Positions 44,236-51,820 of a DNA stretch of 64,000 nucleotides are shown piece by piece. This DNA comes from Ferrimonas sp048263965 (GTDB lineage: Bacteria > Pseudomonadota > Gammaproteobacteria > Enterobacterales > Shewanellaceae), in the NCBI RefSeq assembly GCF_048263965.1, contig NZ_JBLXDO010000017.1, positions 1 to 64,000 on the forward strand, in the 5' to 3' direction. The number at the start of each line of letters is the position of its first letter. Within the stretch, counting starts at the first letter, position 1. Below the pieces are notes generated by a model. It saw only the letters and a list, made by a program, of their open reading frames with translations, did no database searches and was not told the origin of the DNA. The position numbers and the translations under genes were made by a program.

Positions 44236-45120
44236 ATGAATATGGAACCAAAAAACCTTTTTGGGTGGTTACTGGCGGGGGGGATTGTACTGTTACTGTG
44301 CGCCATTGCCGTTGCAGTGTCCTCCTACGGAGGCAGTCAGGGAAGTGATGCTCCCCTGTTTTTTGACAGCCTGTCGTACTTTTTGCTGTTTGTAGTCGCC
44401 TGTGCCCTAATCTGCTCGGCAAAGTTGTCCAGGCCAGGTGATCGTATTAAGGGGAACCGAGTGCTTCGGCACGATGGTGTTGCCCGTCTGACTCATTGGA
44501 CCACAGCCATGGGGTGTTTGATTCTGCTTGCTACTGGTGTCGGCCTGGGCTTTCTTGAGTTTCCCCGTCTGGTGGTGAGTGCTGATGACACGGCTTTGAT
44601 GTTTAACCTCCATTATATCGGTGCCCTGTATTTCCTGTTCGGATGTAGCCTGTGGGCCGCCAACCAACTGGTTGACCCAGACCGTCTGCGCAGTCACCTT
44701 CCGGACGAGCCGCTGTGGGTTGAGATTAAGAAATCGGTGCTTCACTACGCCCACATGATGGGGTTAACGCCAACTGCGGTTCCCGCCCCCAAGTACCACC
44801 ACTCGGGGCGCTTGGCGGGTCTGGTGATTATCGGGGCTTCCTTTGTGGTTATTGTCTCCGGGGGCGGCAAAATCGTTGCCCGGGGTTTGGAGTTAGACCT
44901 TCTGATTATCAAGGTGGTCAACCTCGGCCATGATTGGGCGGCTCTGCTCTTGCTCCTGCTTATTCCGATACACGCTTTCCTGGGGGGTATTGCCCCCTGG
45001 GCCTGGAACACCCTGTCGGGGATGGTTACCGGATATGTGAGTGCGGATTACGCCAGGCATCACCATGGCCTTTGGTTTCGGCAACTGGAGCAGAAACAGC
45101 AAAGGGAGAGACAACAATGA
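44236..45120 (+). CDS. Membrane cytochrome b subunit (formate dehydrogenase gamma/YdhU type)
   Basis: A 294-residue protein with five to six helices: 10-30, 42-62, then a four-helix cytochrome b core from about residue 85. Heme-ligand histidines are likely H87 (ARLTHWTTAMG), those in LHYIGALYF and the later HDWAALLLLLLIPIHAFLGG. It should exchange electrons between quinones and the ferredoxin and AOR-like subunits that follow. Its ATGA overlap with the ferredoxin gene shows coupling. Similar in role to YdhU of E. coli. Confidence 0.85.
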   Translation: MNMEPKNLFGWLLAGGIVLLLCAIAVAVSSYGGSQGSDAPLFFDSLSYFLLFVVACALICSAKLSRPGDRIKGNRVLRHDGVARLTHWTTAMGCLILLATGVGLGFLEFPRLVVSADDTALMFNLHYIGALYFLFGCSLWAANQLVDPDRLRSHLPDEPLWVEIKKSVLHYAHMMGLTPTAVPAPKYHHSGRLAGLVIIGASFVVIVSGGGKIVARGLELDLLIIKVVNLGHDWAALLLLLLIPIHAFLGGIAPWAWNTLSGMVTGYVSADYARHHHGLWFRQLEQKQQRERQQ

Positions 45121-45806
45121 CAGCTAGGGACACGACTTCCGGGATGGACAGCGGCCGGCGCCATTTCCTCACTGCCTTGGGCAGTGTTGGTATGCTGATT
45201 GGACTCAGCGGCAACGCCTATGTATTGCGTGATGAAAAGATCTATATAAAGAGCGCCGGCGGTGCCTTGGTGGTCGATTTGAAGAAATGCATGGGGTGCG
45301 GCACCTGCATGACCACCTGCTCACTGACCCATCATGGCAAGGCCTCAATGTCGCTGGCCAGGATTCAGATTCAACAAGATTCGTTCACCCCCTTCCCAGA
45401 TGATATCCAGATGGCTACCTGTCATCAGTGTGAGGATGCCCCCTGTGTCGGCGCCTGCCCGGTCAACGCCAACACGGCCAATGAGGAGTTCGGGTTTGTG
45501 CGAGACATCGATCCGAACCGGTGCATCGGTTGTATGCAGTGCATCGAGGCCTGCCCCTATACCCCTAAGCGCGTGCAGTGGAACGCGGAAACCCGAAGTG
45601 CCCAAAAATGCGATCTCTGCGTTAACACCCCCTTTATGAGCGAGGAGGGTGGGCCTGAGGGGGTTCGTGCTTGTCAACGGGTGTGCCCGGTGGCGGCCAT
45701 TGACTTTGTCACCGAGCTGCCGCCGGCCAGTGCTCCCGATGACGCCTATGTCGTCAATCTACGTAATGAAAGCTGGGCTCTCACCGGCAAGACCATCGAG
45801 GATTAA
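45117..45806 (+). CDS. Tat-exported four-cluster ferredoxin subunit
   Basis: A 229-residue protein with a twin-arginine leader (GRRHFLTALGSVGMLIGLSG) and four [4Fe-4S] motifs: CMGCGTCMTTC, CHQCEDAPCVGACP, CIGCMQCIEACP and CDLC with CQRVCP. This is the HybA/DmsB/YdhY-type electron-transfer layout. ATG 45117 overlaps the cytochrome b stop; the open frame upstream belongs to a different protein. It should wire the cytochrome b to the AOR-like enzyme, five bases downstream. The Tat leader puts the complex on the periplasmic side, or serves only as an anchor. Confidence 0.9.
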   Translation: MTARDTTSGMDSGRRHFLTALGSVGMLIGLSGNAYVLRDEKIYIKSAGGALVVDLKKCMGCGTCMTTCSLTHHGKASMSLARIQIQQDSFTPFPDDIQMATCHQCEDAPCVGACPVNANTANEEFGFVRDIDPNRCIGCMQCIEACPYTPKRVQWNAETRSAQKCDLCVNTPFMSEEGGPEGVRACQRVCPVAAIDFVTELPPASAPDDAYVVNLRNESWALTGKTIED

Positions 45807-45811
45807 GCGCA

Positions 45812-48010
45812 ATGAAGATGAAAGGCTTTGCTGGAAAGATTCTGCATGTCGATTTGAACAATCTGACCACTTCGGTTATCCCGACCGCCAAGTATCAACG
45901 CTGGGGCGGTGGTCATGGCTTAGGGGCCGCGCTGTTTTGGGATCTGTGCCAGGAGGTGGAGTCGATCTCCGATGGGCGAGACCCGCGTAATGTGGTGACA
46001 CTGGCCGCATCACCCTTCTCCGGAACTAATGTGCCCTCTGCCGGAGGGCGCTGCGAAGTGACCGGCATAGGCACCGGCCTGAAACCCAAGAACTGGTTTA
46101 CCCGCTCAAACTTCGGCGGCCAGTTCAGCGCCATGCTGAAACACGCCGGCTGGGATGCGGTGACGGTGACCGGTGCGGCTCCCTATCCGGTGTATCTGGA
46201 TATCCGCAATGACAAGGTGGTTATCCGCGATGCCGCCGGGGTGTGGGGAAAGGACACCTACGACACCCAGAGGATCATCCAGCAGGAGGTGGCCAATGTC
46301 GAGGCCACCGCTGGCTGGAATGCGCAGCTCGATAACAACGAGATCGGCCGAACCACTCAGAAGGCGGCCGTCGTCTCCATTGGCCCGGCGGGAGAGAACC
46401 AATCGGTGTTGGCTTCCCTGGTTCACGGCGCTGGCCACGGTTCCGGGCAGTGTGGTTTTGGTGCGGTATTGGGCTCAAAGAACCTTAAGGCGATCAGTGT
46501 CATTGGCACCGGAAGCGTCGATATTGCCGACCCCTTGGCATTGGTCAATGCCCGTTTCAAGACCCGGGAACTCTATGCCAACGACGCGGATAATGTCACC
46601 GTCCTTGGGACGCCCAGCAATCCCGATGCGGCCAATGTCCATCTCAATACAGAGGTGGGGGCCCACGCTTTGGGCAGCGCCTCGCGAGCGCTCCTGTTTG
46701 CTCCAATAAACAGCAACCACCGCAGCATCGGCTGTCACGGCTGCATCAATGGGTGTAAGCAGCGTCGAGATGGCTATGGCAACGAGTCCCACTGCCAGAC
46801 GACGGTGTGGTACTTGGCGCCCGCGCTCCTGGCTGCTCGTGGCGAGGCGGCACTGAAGATGACCCTGTTCGATGACCGTAAAGATATCACCGAGACCATG
46901 ATGTATGCGGCGGAAACCATTCAGCGGCTGGGCATCAACTCCTACCCGCTGACGGACGGGTGTCTATGGTTGGGAACTCTGGCCCAGTACGGGGTGATCG
47001 GTCCCGACAAGCCGATCAACTCCAATTTGCCCTGGCACAAGTTTGGCACCATGGAGTTCTGCAGGGCGTTTTGCGAAGCCATCGCCTTCAAGACCGATAT
47101 TGGGGAGCTGCTGGCTGAGGGGTTTGTCGAGGCCGCCAGGGCCGTTGGACGGGAGCAGGACCTGAAAGAGGGAAAGATTCTGCAATACCCCTACTGGGGC
47201 ATTCCCGAGCATGGTTATGACCCGCGGGCGGAGTTGACCTGGGGTTACGCCACCCTGATGGACAGCCGCGACATCAACGACCACGGCTATAACTGGATCT
47301 TCTGGAACGTCAATTATGAGATCGCCGCGGGCATCGAGCATCCGGTCGATGCGGAAACCATGGCCAGGTGCTACACCGAGAAGATGATTCCCTATGCCCA
47401 TGATCTGCCCCTGGCACTGGATTTTTCAGAGAAGAATATGTACTCGGAGAATATTGCCAGGGCGGTGCAGTGGCAGATGCACTACAACCGCTTTTACAAG
47501 AACTCGTTGTTGATGTGTGATTTCCGCTGGCCTGACTGCTGCAACCTGAATCGTCCCGATTTCAGGGGGGCGACTGCCGATTCCGAAGTGGGTGAGCAGG
47601 TGTACTGGAGGGCTGTTACCGGTGAGGCGATTACCTTCGAGGAGGGAATTCGCCGAGGGCGTCAGGTTTACAACCTCGACAACGCCATATGGACCCTGCA
47701 GGGGCGGCATCGCGACCTGGTGAAATTCGAAGACTACATCTACGACAAGAAATATGATCACTCTAAGCTTGGCAGTTACTGCTGGCCGTCAACCAATGAC
47801 GATGGTCAGTGGGCTTTCAGAGACACGGTAGGACGCCAATTGGATCGCCAGGGGGTGGAGCATTGGAAGGATCATTATTATCGGCTTGAGGGTTGGGATC
47901 TGAATACCGGCTGGCCGACCCGGGCGACGCTGGAGCAGCTGGATATGGGGTTTGTGGCGGACCGCCTCGCCCAGGCTGGCAAGCTGGGTCGGGAGGGAGG
48001 TGTTCAATGA
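45812..48010 (+). CDS. Aldehyde ferredoxin oxidoreductase-family enzyme (YdhV-like)
   Basis: A 732-residue AOR-family protein, expected to hold a bis-molybdopterin W or Mo centre and one [4Fe-4S] cluster. The N-terminal KILHVDLNN and GGGHGLGAALFW are the family start; cluster ligands are C308, C311, C315 (CHGCINGC) and probably C576. Longer than archaeal AOR (about 605) and near E. coli YdhV (about 700). No signal peptide, so if it reaches the periplasm it must ride with the Tat ferredoxin. Operon order cytochrome b, ferredoxin, AOR recalls the ydhYVWXUT set. The substrate could be an aldehyde, carboxylate or CoA ester; nothing in the sequence decides. Confidence 0.85.
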   Translation: MKMKGFAGKILHVDLNNLTTSVIPTAKYQRWGGGHGLGAALFWDLCQEVESISDGRDPRNVVTLAASPFSGTNVPSAGGRCEVTGIGTGLKPKNWFTRSNFGGQFSAMLKHAGWDAVTVTGAAPYPVYLDIRNDKVVIRDAAGVWGKDTYDTQRIIQQEVANVEATAGWNAQLDNNEIGRTTQKAAVVSIGPAGENQSVLASLVHGAGHGSGQCGFGAVLGSKNLKAISVIGTGSVDIADPLALVNARFKTRELYANDADNVTVLGTPSNPDAANVHLNTEVGAHALGSASRALLFAPINSNHRSIGCHGCINGCKQRRDGYGNESHCQTTVWYLAPALLAARGEAALKMTLFDDRKDITETMMYAAETIQRLGINSYPLTDGCLWLGTLAQYGVIGPDKPINSNLPWHKFGTMEFCRAFCEAIAFKTDIGELLAEGFVEAARAVGREQDLKEGKILQYPYWGIPEHGYDPRAELTWGYATLMDSRDINDHGYNWIFWNVNYEIAAGIEHPVDAETMARCYTEKMIPYAHDLPLALDFSEKNMYSENIARAVQWQMHYNRFYKNSLLMCDFRWPDCCNLNRPDFRGATADSEVGEQVYWRAVTGEAITFEEGIRRGRQVYNLDNAIWTLQGRHRDLVKFEDYIYDKKYDHSKLGSYCWPSTNDDGQWAFRDTVGRQLDRQGVEHWKDHYYRLEGWDLNTGWPTRATLEQLDMGFVADRLAQAGKLGREGGVQ

Positions 48011-48423
48011 ACCCTGTTACAGGAGCCCAGGCTAAACATTATTTGCGTCAAGTTAAGTTTGAAGAGGCGATGATGGCCGCCATTATAGTTCGCCCAAGGG
48101 GGATGGCCCCGATGATAGTGAATTCAGTCGAATCGTTGTACATCTTGTTTGAACCAAATAGTAAATCGGTTCCCGGGGTGGATTTTAATGAGCTTGAGCG
48201 ATGGCTGTCGGATATCGTAGGAGATACAGAATTGGCTGATGCAGTTCACTATGATTCTGACAAGGGCACGTTTTTTGAACATTGTGTAAAAGTGTATCGC
48301 AAATTGGATATAAGGCTTCGCCAATATGCCTCTGCCATGAATATCCCCGTGCCTGAGAAAGAATCCAGGCAGGTGGTTAACCCAACTTTCACCCTGTATA
48401 AAAACTACGCAAATCATATCTGA
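48007..48423 (+). CDS. Unknown protein coupled to the AOR gene
   Basis: A 138-residue soluble protein whose ATG overlaps the AOR stop by four bases. No signal peptide, membrane helix or cysteine cluster. Landmarks are FEEAMMAAIIVRPRGMAPMI, GVDFNELERWLSDIVGD and VPEKESRQVVNPTFTLYKNY. I do not recognise the family. Tight coupling suggests a chaperone or small subunit for the AOR-like enzyme. The gene is more AT-rich than the AOR gene, and is followed by a strong hairpin. Confidence 0.7.
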   Translation: MNPVTGAQAKHYLRQVKFEEAMMAAIIVRPRGMAPMIVNSVESLYILFEPNSKSVPGVDFNELERWLSDIVGDTELADAVHYDSDKGTFFEHCVKVYRKLDIRLRQYASAMNIPVPEKESRQVVNPTFTLYKNYANHI

Positions 48424-48435
48424 TAGATATTAATT

Positions 48436-48467
48436 GGTAAGTAACCCTGACTTCAGGGTTACTTACC
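48436..48467. terminator. Perfect 15-bp hairpin after the AOR operon
   Basis: GGTAAGTAACCCTGA-CT-TCAGGGTTACTTACC is a perfect inverted repeat 12 bases after the stop of the unknown gene. It has no T-run, so it may be a rho-independent terminator of poor type, a 3'-end stabiliser or a processing site between the operon and the outer-membrane protein gene. Confidence 0.5.
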
Positions 48468-48498
48468 CATCTGTGGATGAAACTAGAGATTAGTCAAA

Positions 48499-49239
48499 AT
48501 GTATAAAATAATTAATATTGCCTTGATATTTATTTTCTTTGTTTCTACTGGGGTTTCTTCAAAAGAACTTCACAGCAAGGATCCGCGCAACTCGACCTCC
48601 AAGGTGGGGGCTGAGGTTGATGAGAAGGGAGAGTTGAAATTCCTTTTGGGAGGGGGCAGTATCAACTGGTACGAGGGAAGCGACAATCAGTTCGTCTTCC
48701 TGGCAGAGTACAAGATAGACTCGAGCGACGGCCGCTTCCGTTTTGCCAACTTCGACAGCCGCTTTGGTGGCTTGTACGGCGATTTCATCTATACCGATGA
48801 TACCTCTTTGATGAGTACTGTCGGCTATATACTTCCCATTGATGCCAATAATGATAAAACACAATTCTTCCCAAGCCTGAACTACAGCTATCTTGATTTT
48901 AACAAAAGCAACCCAATTCGCTCTTTAGTGCCGGACGAGTTTGGTGGAGGTAATCATAGTCAGCTTTATAGTTTAAATCTGTATATTCTCCATCCTTGGA
49001 ATGAAACCCACTTTACCTTTATTGAGATGTTCGGTGGTCGATCATTTTCTGGGGTGGAGATCGAGATGTATGATGTGTGTTGGACCCAGGGAATGAATAG
49101 CAGCATCTTAGGCAAGCCCGCATTCGTATATTTCAAGGGGCAGTATTCACGCACCGAGGTGTTTGGAAGTTTTGCTCCTTCCGGATCCGATAATAACGAT
49201 GATGCGAAATTCAGTTTTGGGGTGGAGTTAAAGTTTTAG
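48499..49239 (+). CDS. Outer-membrane beta-barrel protein, unknown
   Basis: A 246-residue protein with a Sec signal peptide (YKIINIALIFIFFVSTGVSS), alternating hydrophobic and polar strands, many aromatic residues at strand ends, and the C-terminal FSFGVELKF ending in Phe. These mark an outer-membrane barrel of about ten strands. It follows the AOR operon by 75 bases with a perfect hairpin between. It may serve the same pathway as a porin or be independent. A single pair of internal positions (one Cys) is unremarkable. Confidence 0.7.
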   Translation: MYKIINIALIFIFFVSTGVSSKELHSKDPRNSTSKVGAEVDEKGELKFLLGGGSINWYEGSDNQFVFLAEYKIDSSDGRFRFANFDSRFGGLYGDFIYTDDTSLMSTVGYILPIDANNDKTQFFPSLNYSYLDFNKSNPIRSLVPDEFGGGNHSQLYSLNLYILHPWNETHFTFIEMFGGRSFSGVEIEMYDVCWTQGMNSSILGKPAFVYFKGQYSRTEVFGSFAPSGSDNNDDAKFSFGVELKF

Positions 49240-49300
49240 TCCTAGCCTGAGTGGTAACCCCCCCTGCGACGAAGAGGGGTATCAATAAATCATTTAATCC

Positions 49301-49333
49301 TCGGCTGTGGAAATTAAAGGCTTCCACAGCCGA
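49301..49333. repeat. 12-bp inverted repeat between OMP and grxA
   Basis: TCGGCTGTGGAA and TTCCACAGCCGA are perfect arms around 9 bases, 13 bases after the grxA stop. It is probably a transcription end for the convergent genes though no clear T-run follows on either strand. Confidence 0.6.
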
Positions 49334-49346
49334 AGGGGAGCCGTGG

Positions 49347-49610
49347 TTAAGCGTACAGGCCCAGGTTTTCCTTGGCGAAGGCTTCGAACTCGGTGCAGCC
49401 GCCCACGTGTTCCTGATCGATGAAGATTTGAGGGACGGTTGCAACGGGGGCGCCCACGGTCTTTTCCAGATCCTGCTTGCTGATCCCTTCGGCATGCATA
49501 TCCACGTAGCGGAACTTAAAGTCCTCACGGGATTCGGTCAGGGTCTCGGCGATCTGCTTGGCGCGAACACAGTATGGGCAGCCGGGACGGCCAAAGATAA
49601 CTACAAACAT
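49347..49610 (-). CDS. grxA: Glutaredoxin 1
   Basis: An 87-residue glutaredoxin with the CPYC active site (IFGRPGCPYCVRAKQIAETL), the cis-proline segment TVPQIFIDQEHVGG and the same length as E. coli GrxA. It reduces disulfides, for example in ribonucleotide reductase, using glutathione. One change from E. coli is a cysteine after the GG pair (GGCTEF in place of GGYTDF). ATG start with AGGAGA upstream. Confidence 0.96.
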   Translation of the reverse strand: MFVVIFGRPGCPYCVRAKQIAETLTESREDFKFRYVDMHAEGISKQDLEKTVGAPVATVPQIFIDQEHVGGCTEFEAFAKENLGLYA

Positions 49611-49738
49611 GGGACTCTCCTTTAAAACGATGGAGTATTTATACCACAGACGTCGGATTCTTCTAAATGGGGCAGGATCTCAGCCTAAGGATATTTTTCT
49701 TTATATTATAAGTGTTTATATTATGTTAATCGGTATGC

Positions 49739-51454
49739 CTAATAGGCACTATCGGCTTTTCTGTATCGCCCCTGGTAATCAAACAGGGTTTCGATCACCT
49801 TCCAGCCATACTTCTCTTTGCGGGCAATGACGAAATCCGGGTGGCGGAACAGGGGGGCGGCGGCGACGACGGCTTCGGCATCAGGCAGCCGCAAAGGGGT
49901 GCCTGGGGACTTTAGGTGCATTCGGGCGAAGTGATGGTAGAAAGCGCCTTTCTGACCCGCGGTGGTAAAGCCAAAGATCTGATGCACCTCCACACCATCT
50001 TCGTCATGCCAGGTGATTTTGATGCCCGCCTGGCCGGATTTCAGGGTGTGGGGGGTCAGGGAGAGGCCTGCGCAGCGCAGCACCAGGTAATCCTTGAGTT
50101 TAAGCACCTCTTTAAGGCGTTTGTCCGGGTCCACCAGGGCCTTGTCACAGGCCTGGCAGTGGCGGGCAGCGATGTCGTTCTCTGCCATGCAGTCGGGACA
50201 CTCCTTGAAGCGGAACCGAAAATCACACTGCTGCTGTTCCTCATCCAGCCCTTGGCACCGGCGCCCGTAATGCTCCAATAGCAGGCCATTTTCATCGTGT
50301 TTGCCCCAGAAGTGGTTTTTGTGGCCGCACTTGGGGCAGGGCACTATGGCCACCTGGGCATCGGCTTTTGGCTTGGGCTCGCCCACTTCAGGGGAGAACA
50401 GCGAGTAGCCATTGCCGGCGAAGTCCAGTACCAGGCACTCCTCCTTGCCCTCGGCGAGACGCAGACCCCGCCCCACCATCTGCTGATAGAGGGCCACGGA
50501 GTCGGTACGGCGCAAGATGGCGATGAGATCGATATGGGGGGCATCAAATCCTGTGGTCAGCACAGACACATTCACCAGATACTTGAGCTTTCGGGCCTTG
50601 AAAGCCTGAATGATGGTCTCCCGCTGAGACGCCGGCGTCTCCCCGGTGATCAGGGCTGATTCTCCTTGGGGCAGTTTCGATACCACCTCCTGGCCATGAC
50701 GCACCGTGGCGGCAAACACCAGCACCCCCTGGTGGTGTTTCCCCAGCTTACTGAGCTGGTCGCAGATCAACGAGGTGGCGCGCCCCTGGTTGATCAGCAT
50801 GGTGTCTGCCTGTGCGTCGTCGGCAGGCAGTAACAGGGACGCCACGGCGCCGTCGATGACCCGGGCGGGCGTCAGGTAGCCCTGCTTGATCAATTGGCCG
50901 ATGGGCAGCTCGAACACACAGGTTTCGAAAGGCTTGGGCTCTGTGCTTCTCAGGGTGCCATTGATGTGCTTCTGATAGACCCAGCCGCCGTCGAGCCGAT
51001 AGGGGGTCGCGGTCAGCCCAAGGAGTTTTACCTTCGGGTTGGCCTTCTGCAGAGCCTGAATCACCCGGCTGTACTGGCTTTCTCCCTTGAGGCTGACCCG
51101 GTGACACTCGTCGATGATCGCCATGGAGAAGGATTGGTCCATCGCCTGATCTGAAGCGGCCAGGGACTGGATGGAGGCGAACACCACCTTGCCGCTGGCC
51201 TGCTTCTGGCCCAGACCGGCGGAGTAGATGTCTGCCTGATGTCCCATGGCGGCGAGCTTACTGTGGTTCTGTTCCACCAGTTCCTGAACATGGGTGAGCA
51301 CCAGCACTCTTCCTTTGGCCAGTCGGGCCAGTTCGGCGATGATGACGCTTTTTCCCGCGCCAGTGGGCAGAGCCAGCAGGGCAGGGGATGGGTGTTGCCT
51401 GAAGTGTTGGACGACGGCCTTGACCGCATCCTGTTGATAGGGACGAAGCTGCAT
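49739..51454 (-). CDS. radD: RadD (YejH) superfamily 2 helicase-like protein
   Basis: A 571-residue SF2 protein with LRPYQQDAV (Q motif region), Walker A LPTGAGKS, DECH box IIDECHR, motif III TATPYRL and motif VI QMVGRGLRLA. Zinc-ribbon cysteines follow (CPKCGHKNH, CDFRFRFKECPDC, CQACD) and the C-terminal HPDFVIARKEKYGWKV. The sequence runs parallel to E. coli RadD, which supports RecA-mediated repair of double-strand breaks. Start ATG 51454 fits the E. coli N-terminus; an ATG at 51484 would add ten residues. Confidence 0.94.
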   Translation of the reverse strand: MQLRPYQQDAVKAVVQHFRQHPSPALLALPTGAGKSVIIAELARLAKGRVLVLTHVQELVEQNHSKLAAMGHQADIYSAGLGQKQASGKVVFASIQSLAASDQAMDQSFSMAIIDECHRVSLKGESQYSRVIQALQKANPKVKLLGLTATPYRLDGGWVYQKHINGTLRSTEPKPFETCVFELPIGQLIKQGYLTPARVIDGAVASLLLPADDAQADTMLINQGRATSLICDQLSKLGKHHQGVLVFAATVRHGQEVVSKLPQGESALITGETPASQRETIIQAFKARKLKYLVNVSVLTTGFDAPHIDLIAILRRTDSVALYQQMVGRGLRLAEGKEECLVLDFAGNGYSLFSPEVGEPKPKADAQVAIVPCPKCGHKNHFWGKHDENGLLLEHYGRRCQGLDEEQQQCDFRFRFKECPDCMAENDIAARHCQACDKALVDPDKRLKEVLKLKDYLVLRCAGLSLTPHTLKSGQAGIKITWHDEDGVEVHQIFGFTTAGQKGAFYHHFARMHLKSPGTPLRLPDAEAVVAAAPLFRHPDFVIARKEKYGWKVIETLFDYQGRYRKADSAY

Positions 51455-51820
51455 GGGGATAGTAATGGCTGAGAGTATGGGCATCCTAGCCCGGTGACGG
51501 CCTGTGCTCAAGCCGACTTCTGGATGGGGGATCCGTAAATTGACCCACTTATGGGTTAACTGGAGTGAGATCGCACTTTTAGTGAGTTGCGTTCGAAAGT
51601 GGTTCGCTCACGGTTTTGGTTGCCCTATGATGCTATGGCTCTCAAAATGTGACCGCATTGGTCAAATGCCGGCCAAGGGAAGTGGGATAATTACATTAAT
51701 TTGAGGGCTGGCTTACATTGTTTGTTGTGGGCTTGTGTGGTGCCCCGGACTTTTTGCTTGGTGGATCACGATTTTTCATTAGCATGGGGTAAGCGATTTT
51801 ATTCCGGGGGGGCGGCATCT
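51455..51820. other. Divergent spacer between radD and a diguanylate cyclase gene
   Basis: About 360 bases without a credible gene. A short hairpin ACCCA-CTTA-TGGGT at 51543-51556 is the only structure noted. An in-frame TTG at 51701 would extend the cyclase by 40 residues that look non-coding. Confidence 0.4.

Noticed and set aside
51701..51820. Upstream TTG start for the membrane diguanylate cyclase
   Set aside because: The added 40 residues do not look like a leader, and the GTG at 51821 is preceded by a purine-rich stretch.
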